From positions 21,488,890 to 21,552,889 of the forward strand of contig JARCOQ010000006.1 in the NCBI GenBank assembly GCA_029207755.1: a stretch of 64,000 nucleotides of DNA, given 5' to 3'. Position numbers and translations under genes: made by a program. The DNA is from Chamaea fasciata (Eukaryota > Chordata > Aves > Passeriformes > Sylviidae). Below the pieces are notes generated by a model that worked only from the letters and a program-made list of their open reading frames with translations, was not told where the DNA came from and did not search any database. Shown in pieces: positions 22,382 to 35,879 of this stretch; within the stretch, counting starts at the first letter, position 1; each line of letters starts with the position of its first letter.

Positions 22382-24706
22382 TGCAACAGTGAAATTGCTG
22401 AACAAGACAGTACTTCCTAATTCTCAGTTCCCAAGTGCTGCTTTCTATTTAGTAATGACTTTATCTCATTTATAAGCTTCACCCTTGTAAGGGGTTTTTT
22501 AAGACAATATACCAAATTCCTCTGTTTTAAACTTTGTCCTATATATAGAACTACGCATGCTCAGTCATTAACAAACTGTGAAGACATAGGGACAAAAATT
22601 ATTTATTCCAGACTGCATTTAGGATTCTACACTCTTTACAGCAATGGTAAGTACAAACCCTAGAGTTACAGGTTTTTTGCATGAAATAGATAAACCATGT
22701 TGACTGTGAAAAACATTTCTCCCTAACACATGCCAGGTTTCAAGCTGGAGCAGTTTTACAGATAGGTTATGAATTTCGATAAAAGAGGTTTTTAACATGG
22801 ACATCCTGGCATACTTAAGGCCAGCAGAACTGGTTGGATGTGCTATATTATGGTTTTAAATTAAAATTATGTTACTTGATGTTACTAGAGATGAACCAAT
22901 TGGACACAGAATAACATGGGCACATAAGGGGTATTAATCAGAAATACAGAAGTTGTAAACTGATTGTATTTATTGAGAATTACAAGAAATGGGAATGCTG
23001 CTGTGTCTTTATACACCTATTGCAACTTATGTTGCAATTATTAAGCAATTAATGTCACTTTATATTAAGTGCTACTGCAGGGATACAGCACAATCACTTT
23101 TTTCCCATTAATGTTTTTCACTGTATACTTTAAAAGTAACTTCTGTGAAAATCTGGCTGCTAAATTAAGTAAATCAATTAAGACATTATTTAATATGACC
23201 TCTTAAAACTTTTCGAAAAGAATTATTCAATTGAAGCCACTAATATATGAAACAACTTCAAATTACTTCTTTCTGATTTGTTTTAATATTTTGAATTTAC
23301 GATAGATTAGTCGTTAGCAATTAACTAGAACTTTCTTCATTCATTGAAATAGATACACTGAAGTGCATTTTAAAGGATTCACAGATCCAGTTTGTAATCC
23401 TATGAAAAAATACTTCAGTTTTGCCACAGTTACACGGCTTACTCTTCATTTACAAATCTTAGACCTTCTTAAGTCCCCAAACCAATTGCAGAAGCCAGGC
23501 CTAAGGGTACAGTTCTCTATACATTCATTATGGTGATCCAGTAAAAATGACTGCCTTTGGAGATATTTGGTCAGTCTGTGACCAGATGAAACAACCCTCT
23601 TAAAGTGATTTTTACAGCAAGAACAGCATACTTGCTACAGGTTTTAAAACTATAAAGCATTCCATCTATCTCTATCTTACCTCAAGGCTTAATCTCTGCT
23701 GATACTGATGTCAAAACAGCAGGCACCTCAGTCTGTTTCTCTTCAGCAATACACTCCTTTCACTTTGATACTTTTATTCTGAGTGGTCCTTTAACTTCAC
23801 CTCCTATGTTCAATAACCTTCTCCTATCCTTACTTATTCTTAAATCAGAAATGCTTTCTGAAGGGTTATTTATAGGTTTAGAACATTTTTTTCTGACAGC
23901 TTCCTATTAAACTTGTGCAATTTATTCACATGGTACAACATCTCAGTCATCTGATAAATTTATGTTGCAAATCTACTACAGAATACTTGATAAACCAGTT
24001 TTTAAACATTGCAATTAACCTAAATAAAAAGAGCAATTTGTCAATGCTGCATTAGTACTATAAGTTAGTTTTGTGCAGTAAATCCTACCACTCAAACAAT
24101 AAATGTTCAGTTTTGAAATAAGAAAGACCAAGGACACAAAACATCACTTAAACAGAGACACTCTGGGTTTCTGGATGTGTAGTCCTCTTTTTCCTGTTGT
24201 TTGTCTTCTTATTTGGAAACAATCCTACCTAAACTGCTACCTTTGTGGCTAAAAAAGCATTTTCCCTTGATAAATTTTTGAACTAATCACATTATCTCTT
24301 TTTCCTTGCCAGTGTTTCTGGAAATATATTGCATAAGGGGAAAAGCTTCAATAGATGACGCTGAATACAATCCCCCAAACCAGTCCTCACTAAATCATAG
24401 TTTAATGCTGAGAACATTTTTCTATCTTCCCTATTCACTTGCAAGTTCAGGACTACAGGTTTGAATTCATGCTGGGAGAGCAAGGAACTAAAATTCAGTG
24501 TAGGAAAAGGCTATATATCATAGGCTATCATAGCAGAATTATTGAAGAACAATTTGAATGCTTTAGGAAAAAGTGGCCTTTACTGAATTTTTGCTAGATA
24601 GAAATCAGGTACTTGTTGACCAAGATGATTTCCAAATTACAGAAAGAAGAAAGGAACAGTGGCTGTAGTTCAGAGTACTGACTAAAACATCTAGGTAACT
24701 AAGAAA

Positions 24707-24711
24707 TAATT

Positions 24712-24761
<50 letters not shown>

Positions 24762-24776
24762 TTAATAATAATATAT
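24707..24776. repeat. (TAA)n microsatellite
   Basis: About 70 bases of TAA/AAT trinucleotide, nearly pure in the middle (24720-24760) and with interruptions at both edges. Confidence 0.9.
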
Positions 24777-24984
24777 CCCATTCATTCTCTGTTTAGTTAT
24801 CGGTTTAACAAAATGAATATTGGTGGCACTGGCACACGATTAGCATCCAAACCAAAAAGTTTCTCATTTAGGGCAAAACTCACTATTTCCTTAGCTTCTG
24901 GCACAACAAATATTACTGAAACTGATATAAATATTTTTATCAAATAGTTTTGCTACTCCATGTCTGGAAACCAGCTGATCAACA

Positions 24985-25415
24985 CCTTTCTTGCACCCAA
25001 AACTTGTTACAGGCCTCCAGAAGTGATCTGACAGGTACAGTGCAGAGGACGATAACTACTGCCCTGGATCTCCTAGTGCTGACCTGGATGTTCTTGGTCT
25101 TTATTGCCAGGGCACACTGCAGGCTGATGCCCCATCTACCAGCATCTCCCCAAGTTCTTCTCAGCAGTGCTGCTCAAAAACCTCAGCCTATAACATTGTA
25201 GGAGTCCCTTCCTTCACAAGTGCAAAATCTGGTATTTATCCTTGCTGAATTTCAGGAGGTTCCTGTTGGCCCCTTTGCCCAGCCTCCTACATCCTTCTGA
25301 ATTGCAGCTACCAAGTGGTCCTTTCACTTTGGTGTCACCTGCAGACTCGATGAGGATGTACCTTTAAGCTGCTTCAGCTTCCTGCAGTCTGAGTTGAGGT
25401 GCCTTATTCCCTTTC
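24985..25415 (-). mobile_element. CR1 LINE internal fragment
   Basis: On the minus strand this matches the 3' part of CR1 ORF2. The + strand shows, in inverted CR1 order, ATGCCCCATCTACCAGCATC, TGAATTTCAGGAGGTTCCTG, CCTTCTGAATTGCAGC and TTTGGTGTCACCTGCAGACT. The CR1 3' end is missing, so this copy has been cut at both ends. Frame is lost. Confidence 0.7.
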
Positions 25416-28400
25416 CTGCCAAGCCATAGACTTTTAGATGATAAAGTAAAATATTTACAGTGAATAAACGTTTGTTTATTTGTTGCTTACAGCACCTTTT
25501 GGGAAATGTTGCTTTGCTTTTTGTCTTTAAAAACAGCTAAAAAAACAAACAAAAAGTAAAATCTGAGAGTGAAATTTCAATTAAGTACAAAAGCTCTGTT
25601 TCTTTTTTTTTCCAGTTTCTTCCACCAGCAGCAATACTCCTACTGTCATTTTAAAAACCAAAAAAGCCATCTGCTCTCCAAATACACACAAACAAAGTAA
25701 ACCCCAAGTTTTTTAAAAGTATAAATGAAACAACAGAGATAATAATTGCTCTGCAGGTTTATAATGGAAATGAGCATAATCCATCAGATTTTAGAACACC
25801 TCTCTTATACAAAGGGGAAAAAATAATATTATGAAGTGACTGTCCTTTTGTTACATTCCAAGGAGACTGTATTCATTCATTGAATTCAAGTTTTTCCAAG
25901 TTTAAAATTTTCCTGAAAACTCTTTTCACCCTATTCCTGCTTAATCAAACCAGGAACTTTTAAAATATACCAATATATTCATATTTTACAAAATATATTT
26001 AAGTGGGTGCAATAATTTAAGGGTCATTTAATAAAGTGTTTGTCAGGTTTTTGTGATGATTCTGATTATGGCTAAGTGATCTACTGAGGGCATGATAAAC
26101 TCGTCTATATCCATCCACAATTTAACATTATTCGAACTACAATAATTCTAAATCAGTTCAAACGCCAGTAGCTACTTTTTCCATGACATATAACCAACCA
26201 CATGACCATTAAGCTTTAATCCATGTTTGGCCAACCATTTTAAGTCTCCTTAATTGTAATAACACTGCTTTGCCAACCATACACCATAATTTGCATAAAC
26301 TAAGTGTTGTACATGAAGCATAAGCAATATCTTTCATTGACTTGATTCTTCTGTTCTTGAAAGCCATGGCAAAGCAGCTCAAATGAGAGTGTAGGAGGTC
26401 TCAGTCCTTGATTACAAGTCTGAATACAATTCCAGTTTAATACATTCCTTGAGGTGTAGATCTGTTAATCTACCCTGGTTGCTTTACTGCCTCAGACTAG
26501 CTATAAAAGTAACTAAACAGAGAATGTAAATCCAGAAGTACAAGCAAACAGAGTGTATCCCTGCATCACTGTTATAAAACATTGCTACGGTCAGATCATT
26601 TTGAAATGTTAGTCACCTAAAATGAAGTGTGATAAGTCATAGTCTGCCTAATAGATTCTGACCCAGCAGTTTTGGCTTGTGATTCTTAGTTAGAATTCCT
26701 GAACTAGTCCTATCACAACAAAAAAAAAGGAAAAGAAAACAAACATGAAAAAAAAATCCAAGAAACCAACCAAAACTTCTTGGAAAATTAGCAGACATTT
26801 ACAAGACATTCATCTTCACAGAGGATATAATATTCATTAGAAAAAATGTATTCAGTGGAATTTTTATAATTTTCCAAAGAGATTTTAGAATCCTTAGCCT
26901 CTAGTCTTTCCTGAACTCAGCTGTGTCCTTTATCTACTTGTAATGTGGTTATGATTTTTCTGGAGTAGAGCTTGCTATGTCAATTTACTGGAACAAATGG
27001 TCTTTCTGTTCCCCTCTGAGATTTCTATACCTCAAAGCAATTTGTCCCCCAACTTATTTTGAACTATCTCATTTTTCTACTACATTGTCATTGATTTGAG
27101 TTTCACACTTCATGAAGAACCATTTGCTTTTTCTTGTAGGAACTTATTTCTTAAGAGATCTTTTGTAGCTTTACTCTCCTGCCAAATAGTTTAAAGTGTT
27201 TTTTTCTTCTCAAAGAAAGAGTAGAAAAAATTTAGGTCTTCAGCTGATATGCTTTGGACTATCATCACACAACTTTTTTTTTTTTTACTTTCTCTACTGA
27301 TGGCACTGCTAAATCAGTATTTTACCTTATGTCTTACATCATCCTGAAATGCATTTATTTCAGAATTTGAAATCATGCTGTCTTTTTCACTTTACTCTAA
27401 GTGATTATTATGTTGTTATTAGAGCATATTTTTATTTTTTAAAAAAAGTTTTATACACCAGAAATTGAGGATTAGCACCTCATTCAATGGTGCACAAAGA
27501 TGAATGACCATGTCTCTAGAAAACTCAAATATATTTCATTTTTATAGTCTTAATTTTGCAAAAGCAGGGATTGTGATTTTCAGTCATGGATAGCAATAAA
27601 AAAATATAATTTTCTTTTCTTAGCTAGGTATCTAATAAAGGCATTTCAAATCATTTGAAGAATGGGAAAATTTTTTTAGTTGTTCCCACTAGATCAGCTG
27701 TATAATTTTCCTAATTTTTCATTTCCTTTACTCAACATGTAAGTTTTATGCCACTTGTGAACCACTCATGAGAGGTTTGTTTGGGTTTGTTTTTTTTTTT
27801 TCACAAGTGACCCCTCAGCTTTCTTTAGCTAAGATCAGGAAGCAATTGCACTTATGGTTTATGACATTGAAGACAATTGTGATTAATGAATATGGAACCA
27901 ATTGGCCTTTGGATCCCAGACAGAATGCTGGAAACTGAGGGAAGCAGATAAGCAGCTGTGAGAATGGGAACAGAGAAGGAGGGGATCCTGGGCTGCCTCA
28001 CTCCCCAATCAACAGAAAATTGAGGCTAGATCCTAACTCCAGGTGTAGCTTTCCCAGATTGAAAACAGCATCCATCACCCTTTCTAGACAATTTCAGATT
28101 TTGTAAACATACTTTAGACAGAAAAAGATGGAAGATGGACACTGCTCTGATCCCATCATCATGATAGTTTAAATTTTCTAGAAAGAGGGAATTCTAAAAG
28201 CCAAAGCCTAGAGTCACAACGAAGCAAATAGTATTTCAGGCTTGGAGGAAAACAGTGAATGGCTTTCTAAAATTTACATTTTGCAAATACAGTGGAGCAC
28301 TTGGGTAAAGTTAGTGACAATTCCATTGCAGCAGAGAGGAATTTTTAATAGGAAAACATTTCAAAAGATGATGAAAAAGCCTGTTAGCCTAAATGCAAAT

Positions 28401-29095
28401 GGCACAGAGTTTAATTTTCAGTGATGTCTGTGCACAAACTGGAGTAATGCTGTTGTAGCAATATTACCACCATATAGTACAAAATATTACAAGGCCAAGG
28501 TACACAATTAAAAAACAGATCTAACTACGGTCAGTGAATCTGTGTTCAAAGACAGAGCATGTCTGGATATATCTAAGCTAGTGTTCAACACTCTACTGAG
28601 GCACCTAAGTTAGATATACATCTGTCCAAGTATTCTCTGTGGCTGCTAAAGAAATCTAAATGTCTTTAGAGGGTGCTTAGAAACTCCTGAGATTTAACTT
28701 TCCTTTCAGAACACCCATTTCTTTACAATGGAAATAGAAACAGCCTTGGGCAAGTGAGCTCCTAATTTCATCATCATGATTGTTTGCTTAAAATAGAGAG
28801 ATTTATAATCAGTCAAGGACTGTATTTGTTTAAAAACTGTTGATGTAACTTGGGGGAAAAAAAAAAAAAGCAACTTATACTACATTGTGTTATGCACAGT
28901 CTTCTATTCCTGAGTGGACTCTTGAGCTAAATAAACTTATATCAAGTTGAGGAAAAAACAGGATGCCAACAGTGCCTGGTCTAAAATAGAAAAGACTGAT
29001 TTTCAGCTTACATGAAAAGTATCCAAATTATGTCAATAAAACCAACTTTTTTCTTAAGTCTTAAAAAGGGAACATCTTTAGGTGATTGAAAGACC
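25416..29095. other. Unique AT-rich DNA with a motif-dense section
   Basis: No gene or interspersed repeat was recognised. The part around 26090-26340 contains TTTGGCCAACC, TTTGCCAACC, TTAATTG and an ATTTGCAT octamer within about 100 bases, a possible regulatory cluster. Short A or T runs lie at about 27270, 27790 and 28858. Confidence 0.35.
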
Positions 29096-29145
29096 AAAAA
29101 AAAAAAAAAAAACAAACAAAACAAACAAACAAAAAAACCAACTTT
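29096..29145. repeat. A-rich tract with CAAA units
   Basis: A run of about 17 A is followed by several AAAC/AAAAC repeats, directly beside the 3' end of an inverted CR1 copy. Confidence 0.85.
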
Positions 29146-29395
29146 AACAGAACTTCATGGAACAACTGCAGGTGGAAGACATCCCTGGAGGTCTTTAGGT
29201 CCAACCCCACCCTGCTCATGCAGGGTCTTGCAGAATCAGTTGCCCAAGACCATGAATCAGACAGATTTTGAATATCTCTCAGGATGGAGACCAAAAATTT
29301 CTTGGGCAACTCTGTCAGTGCCTGGTCACCCTCAGAGCTAAAAATTTTTCCTGATGGTCAGAAAGAACCTCCACAGTTTAGTTAGTACCTATTAC
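29146..29395 (-). mobile_element. CR1 LINE 3' fragment
   Basis: Inverted CR1 anchors: GGAGGTCTTTAGGTCCAACC, CATGCAGGGTCTTGCAGAAT, GTTGCCCAAGACCATG, TTTTGAATATCTCTCAGGAT, CTTGGGCAACTCTGTCAGTG and a GGTCACCCTCAG block. The very end with the terminal octamers is lost into the A-rich tract. Confidence 0.85.
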
Positions 29396-29470
29396 CTCTT
29401 TTAACAGATATAAACTCTCAAATATTAAAGTAAAATCAGCAAGGTGAAGTCCAGAACAAAATGAGATACA

Positions 29471-29499
29471 TGCGCACACACACACACACACATATATGT
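29471..29499. repeat. (CA)n microsatellite
   Basis: About ten CA units, preceded by TGCG and followed by TATATG. Confidence 0.9.
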
Positions 29500-30498
29500 A
29501 AATTGCTATTTCTAAATAGCCTAGAATGTTAGAATGTCTAACTAGAAAGGAAATATAGGCTATTATTAGCAGAAGTATCTTGATGTAAAGGCAAATTAGA
29601 TTTAGTATTCTATTAGGATTAGTAACATAGTGAAAAGTAAAACTAGACAAGGCTGTTAGTGCATGAGTAGAACTATTCCCATACTGTATTTCCAACAATA
29701 CAAATGTCATCAAACCAAGTCTTGTTTAAATCAATTAGATGGTGATAAAGACTTACAGAAATATATTTTAAAAGTAATATTTATTTTATGGAATAAAGAT
29801 AAAAAAAACAACCTGGAAGTTTTAAATCTTTACCCAAAGTGGACAGTATCACTCTGAAATCTGCAACACAGTTTATTACACATGTCAGAAATGCAGACCA
29901 AATGAAGCACAAAAAACACACATGGAAGAGTGAATATTGCACCTTGGAGAATAGACCTCAGAGACAGAAAATTGTTCCTCTTGTCTGGGAAAAAAATTGA
30001 TAAAGCCTAGACTAGAATTTTCACTTCCTTAAACTAGCCTTTATATAAAATAGTAAGATTTGTGGGTAATCTCTGCTGTTGAATCCATTTTCACCAGATA
30101 TGGCATAACCATCAAGATAACATTTGACAGTAGAATATAATTTCCTGCACATTAATTTTAAGAGTTGTGTTTTAAACACAACATAGATAGTGATAGAATG
30201 CCAATCTCCTTAACCAGTGTGTGGATAAAAACATCAAAGAGAAGGGCAGATTTGAAAAGGAGAAAAGCATAACTCTGATGCATATTTAAGATTACAACAC
30301 CATGAAAGAGCTCTGATAAAAATTACTTGCAACCTTCTGAAAATGTGTTTGCTGTAAATTAAACAGTACAATCCTTTTAGAAATGATGGACAGAGATGTA
30401 GAGCCCTGCTTTACTGATTAGGGTAAGTGGAAATAACAATGAACTCCTGAAATTATATAAATGTTTGCAATGGAAATTTACAGATCCAGATAAGGTAT

Positions 30499-30940
30499 TA
30501 GAATCATAGAATTTTGTGGATAGGAAGAGATTTTTATATGTCCAATCTGCTGTAGACACAGACAGCTTTCACAAGACAAGGTTGCTCAAAGCTCTGTCCA
30601 TCTTGACCCCGAACACTTCCAGGAATGTGGCATCTACAAATTCTCTGGGCAGTTTGTTCCAGTGTCTCACCACACTCATTATAGCAAATATGTTCCTATA
30701 TCCAATAGAAACCGACCATCTTTCAGTTTACAACCATTACCTCTTGTTCTCTCACTACAGGCATGGAAAAAGCCTTCCTCTTTCCTTTAAGTTCCCTTCA
30801 TTTATTGAAAGTCTGCTGTAAGATCTGCTTTCCATAATCACCTCCCTGTTTTTCGTCTGTTTCAACATGTCTTTCATAGGATCTGTTCCATGATCTTACC
30901 ATGCAGAGAGGTAAGACTGACTTGGAGTTTCAAATATCAT
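30499..30940 (-). mobile_element. CR1 LINE fragment with internal deletion
   Basis: The + strand opens with TAGAATCATAGAATTTTGTG, the inverted CR1 3' end, then GGTTGCTCAAAGCTCTGTCC, ACTTCCAGGAATGTGGCATC, TTTGTTCCAGTGTCTCACCA and ACCATTACCTCTTGTTCTCT. Near 30876-30930 the text jumps to GGATCTGTTCCATGATCTTA and AGAGGTAAGACTGAC, which in CR1 belongs to ORF2 more than 700 bases further from the 3' end. An internal deletion is the simplest reading. Confidence 0.85.
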
Positions 30941-33900
30941 ACCGTTTATAGACGACCACTTTGTTCTCACGTATGGTAGCAGCTAATGTAAACAATTGAC
31001 AATGACCATGCAAGCTAGTAACAGAAGCCTCTGTAAAATGTGGAGGGATTCCAATGACAGATTTATGCTTTGTCTGTTTCTTTCTAATATTAATTTGTAG
31101 TTTTACCTGGATGCTATGTTCTATGACAACATAGTCATTCTCTATTTGTAGAAGACTAAAGTCTTGTACTATCTAGGTGCAGAAGAAATTCAACAAAAAG
31201 TTGCTACAGTAAAGTATAACTGTGGAATGGATGATCTTTTTCGATAGCTTCAGAAATGCTCTAAAAGTTTATTTATTCCATATTATTAGGAGTCTTGAGT
31301 GATGGCTTCTGTTTTGTGCTTATCAATGCTTGGCTGAACTTAAGTTTCAGAATGTTCAGTGCAACATTCAAAAGTAGCTTTGATGCAGTTTTGGATCAGA
31401 AGCTTTGATGCTTGACTGTCAGCAGAAGATTCCCTCAGAGTTAAGTCATTATCATAAAACTTCACTAGAAAAGCTTTAACAAAAAAAATCTTAAAACTTT
31501 ATATAGATACATATAAACTTTACTATATTTTTGATAGGTGTATGTGTGCACATTCTAGTGAGTGAACTGTGTTTCTTGATACCAAGAAACTGTGTATAAC
31601 AAATAAATATGGACATGAAGAGAAACATACATACACACACACATATATGTGCATGTGTGAATCAGAATTTGGGTCCAAATGGATAATCTTTCACACAGTG
31701 AGTGCTACATAATATGAAAATATTCATCAATGTACAACATTGATCTGAAAATTATCCATAAAATAAAAATCTTTGCTCTCAATCTTACTTTTCATTGAGA
31801 GAGAATAGTACATTCAACATTCATTGGGCATAGTAGAGGTTTTTAAGCAAGATAATGTTTACAAAACTAACTCTATTCATCATTCAGTTTTAATACTTTT
31901 AAAATATTTTATTCATGAAAATATAATTTCAAATAATGCAGCATCTCTCTCATTGAGATTTCTCTGGAATTCTCTTTAATATAGTGATGCTTGAATGACA
32001 GGACCAAATAGCGTTTCTGCCAAAAATAATAGCCAATTTGGAGAATATACAAAGAGTTGAAAATTGTAGTCATATCCTAAAGTATAAATGAAGAAACTGA
32101 GGATGGATTTACTGAGTGAACTGCAACAGTTAATAGCTAGTATTTTACCAAAGTAGCTTTCGTTTAATAGCTAACATCCTCTTAACAATCCTAGGCCCAT
32201 CAAATTCAATTATAGCTTATTGAGCTCCAGTTAGTTTATATCCAGACATTTTTAGAGTGGATCTGGGGTGGGCAGGTGAAACTACACATGCAGAAGATGG
32301 TTTGGGGCAGAATCCATTAAAATATATACATGTTTCAGACAGCTCTAATTACTGCAACATCATGGAGCATAAAATAAAACATAGTATTGCGAAGGGAAAT
32401 TATTCCTGGCAAAAAACAAGGCATCAACTCCTATTTAACTGTGGTCAAGGTCTTATAAAAAAAGTTATTCTGATTAAAGGAACCACAGAAAAAGGGGCAA
32501 TGAAGAAATCATATTTTGGAATTAGTATGATATTTAGGCTGCAATTATCAGATATAAAAAAGTGCATCTTCTAGTCTATCTACTAAAAGCATCAATGAAC
32601 ATTTAGTACAGATAGTGACTGCAAATGCGATACAAGTAATCAAATCCCAACTATTGAAATTATTTACAAAAACAAACAAACAAATTAATAAATAATGTTT
32701 CTATTTGAAGACTCACTAATGTCTGTAAATGCACACTTCCGATACCCCTTGTACCATCAGGTGCAACTCCATATCCAGCCATCATATGCCTCTTTTTACC
32801 AAGTTCTTCTAAAAACCTTAATCCATAAATCCAATTTGATTTGTGAAACAGTATCAGTTCATTTTTAAATAACTCTTTTCTGAAAGTAGTAAAATAATCA
32901 TGTCATTCTACTTTGTGAGGGAGGATTATTGAACTGTTCTTTATGGTCAGCTAACATTCTTCAGTGAATTTGCCATTCATTGTTCACAAATTGGTCTGTA
33001 ACCTCTTCACCACATGTAAAATGAATCTTCATTACACTGCTTTCAGGTCTCTCAGGATTATCTTAAGGTAAACCTACTCCTGATTGCGTCCTTGAATCTG
33101 CCTTTGTTCTTGTATCCTCACAAATGTTGTGTTTGTTGTCCACCAAGTGACTGTGTGCCCACACCTGTTGTCTCATTTACCTGAAAGTATTGAAAACTGT
33201 CACTGCTGATGTTTTTGTGAAATGTTTATTATGTCTCTCTTTCCGTTCACAAAGAGTGTCTCCATAATAATTTTGCGCTCCGTATGATCTCTCCCAGATC
33301 TTGGTTTTTTCAGATAATGACAACTTTTTTGGTCATTTGGCTGACATCTATCTATTCACAATGCTTACCAACACTTAGATTTTATTACATGTTTTCACAT
33401 CAAAAGTTGCAAAGTCAGTTTTAAAACAAGAAGAGATATTGCAATGCATTTGTAACTGTGTCCCATAGATAAGAACAAAAGCTTATGCTAAAGCCTGAGT
33501 TTTCAAAGTATTCCTTAACATAAGCCTTCTAATATGAGACTTTCTCTGCTAATTACTGGTTAATAATTGTTTGCTTCTCTGAGATAAGATGGAAGAATTT
33601 CTAATCCAAAAAACTAAGGTGTAACATCTGAGTAAGACATTAATCTCTTGCTGTTGCTGAAACATACACTGGTTTTATGCTGTGCCAGAATGTCAGTGGA
33701 TATTATTTTTCCGATGATTTCTAACAAAAACCTGTCTCATGATGCTTTGCTTGAGCCAGAAAAACAAAAGCAAATTTTAAAAATCCTTAATATATCTATT
33801 TCTTTTAGGTAGTTACATAGCTGGATTTGATTTTTACCTTCCAATGACTATTTTAGCAAAAGAACAAATTATAATTGGGTTTGAAAAAAAATACGGTTGG

Positions 33901-35879
33901 GAAACACACTGCTACAACTAATCCTTTTTGGATATCACCTTATGTCTTCAAACACTTCAAATACTTTTGTGTATGTGATGCTTGTATGTAATTTCAGATA
34001 TTGATTCCGTAGATGAATCCGTGTATCCTGGATGAATCTGAGTGTATCCTGGACTAAAGACTAGAGTTTTTCAGGGACCAAGCCTTTTATGTTGGTGTAG
34101 GACACACATAGTAAAGTCTACCATTAGTTTGATAAGTCTTCAGATATTAGAGTGTCCAAGTTATTTAGTAGTTCTGTCTAATACAAAAATTTTAATATTT
34201 AGCATTTTAAAAATGTATTTACTGATTTTATAGATAACTTTTAGACAACATGAACATGTTTATTAAGTTCTTAAAGGCAGTTCTAACAATGTTACAATGT
34301 GTACTATTCAAGTACTAATTTTAAAAGTTTACCTGGAAAATTGGTATTTTTTCCTGGAAAATATTCCTTTTTGCCTGAACCTTATCTCCCTACAATAATA
34401 TACTAATTTATAAATGAATATTAAGAGTAGTTTATTCTTCACATACTGTACTAAAATTGAATTATCCATAGGGGAGATTTTTTAAATAATTTGCTGAACC
34501 GGAATATTAGTAAGATTTACTCAAAGCATATAAGAGTTTCAGTAAATGACAACCAATTAAAAATTTTATATGTATCAAATGCAATAGTTTTTCCTGCTCT
34601 CTGTAGAGAAAATTTTTCCTACCTTAAGTTTTTTATGAATGATGACTGTGGGAGCCTGCAAAATATGAAACAACTTTAATTCTGCCAGCTTTTAATAGAA
34701 GAAATGAACTGACCATTCCAACTCAAAGAAATTGGGAGATTTCAGAACTAGGACCATAAGAATGGATGAATTTCACATGACTCCTGTCATTATCATTGAC
34801 AAGATAATGATATCCTATTCCTTGATAATGACAAAGTATAATTATAGGACAATTCCCAGCAATTTTTAACAAGCTTAAGGCACAGTATTTAATAATGCCT
34901 CTGAAGGAGATTGGGTAGGATCACAGATATCGTTCTTTTAAAATCCTTGAAACATGCCTGTTTCAAATCCTTGAATCCTGCCAATATTGTCATTTCTGGA
35001 ACATTCAGAGGACAATCCAAATACAGTGTTCCAGGGCAAAACAAAACAAAACAAAAAATTCTCGAAGGAAGTAAAACATATTTGTCACCCACAAGCAATA
35101 TCAGCATGCCTATGGCATAATTGCACAATGTTTCTTTCTAATTGATGTTATGAATTTAATTTAGCATTATAAAGAAATAAGAACTCCAGACGACTCAAAA
35201 ACATAAAAAAGAGCTCTATTAGCTTAAAATAAAGAATGAGAGTTTTGTAATGAATCTAGAACCAATATTACTTCATAGGAAAACAGAAATAAGATTTTTT
35301 TCAAGAAAATGGAAGTGTTGATGTGGTCAAATACAACTTATGTCTCCATAAGGATTAGATTCTAATTAGATAGGGTGGAAGTCTAAAAGTTTCTTGTTAT
35401 TCCTGAGAATGCTATTGTCTGCTTTGCCCAGATTTTTCTTATTCAAAATCATAGGTGCTTATAAAGCATATGTAAAACATGCATTTCTCAAATTAGAGGA
35501 ACAAATCAGAATACAGAAAAAGTTGATGCTGCCCCCTGCAGACACACAGATTCAACATATTCACAAAAAGTTCTATTTCTTTTTTTGTGGATGGCCCTGG
35601 CTGGTTTGGGACTGTTAGAAAGTCTGAAATAAAAAAGCGTGCAAACAAGTATCAATATTAAAATGGAGCTGGTAACATAAAAAGAAACAGGAATATATTG
35701 CCTTGAATGCACTGAACTGAAAAGGACTGTTGAGAACCAATGTCATGGGAGTATACAGAAAAAACTCATATTCAGATAACAAATACAAACGAAATGTATT
35801 TTGCTATGGAGACCAGTGGCTAAAACTAAGAGAGTGGGGGTAAGTAGAGCAATGCTCCAGTGAGAGTTGTCCCCCATCA
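30941..35879. other. Unique AT-rich DNA
   Basis: Only small features were found: a short CA/TA patch near 31629-31655 and a 19-21 bp tandem duplication at 34012-34051. Open frames up to 105 codons (32257-32574) show no domain or coding signature. Confidence 0.35.
34012..34051. repeat. Short tandem duplication
   Basis: GATGAATCCGTGTATCCTG is followed at once by GATGAATCTGAGTGTATCCTG. The second copy carries a 2-base insertion and one substitution. Confidence 0.8.

Larger units (their letters stand above)
20638..24984. other. Unique AT-rich DNA
   Basis: Contains a possible CR1 stub, a pair of spaced direct repeats and a (TAA)n tract, all listed separately. The 22860-23400 part is rich in TAAT/ATTA homeodomain-type cores and free of visible repeats. 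Confidence 0.35.

Noticed and set aside
29378..29713. 111-codon minus-strand open frame
   Set aside because: It reads through the end of a CR1 copy and a (CA)n microsatellite (alternating Val-Cys run), a low-complexity artefact.
32257..32574. 105-codon + strand open frame in unique DNA
   Set aside because: No domain, no splice context, no unusual composition; within chance for a 64-kb window read in six frames.
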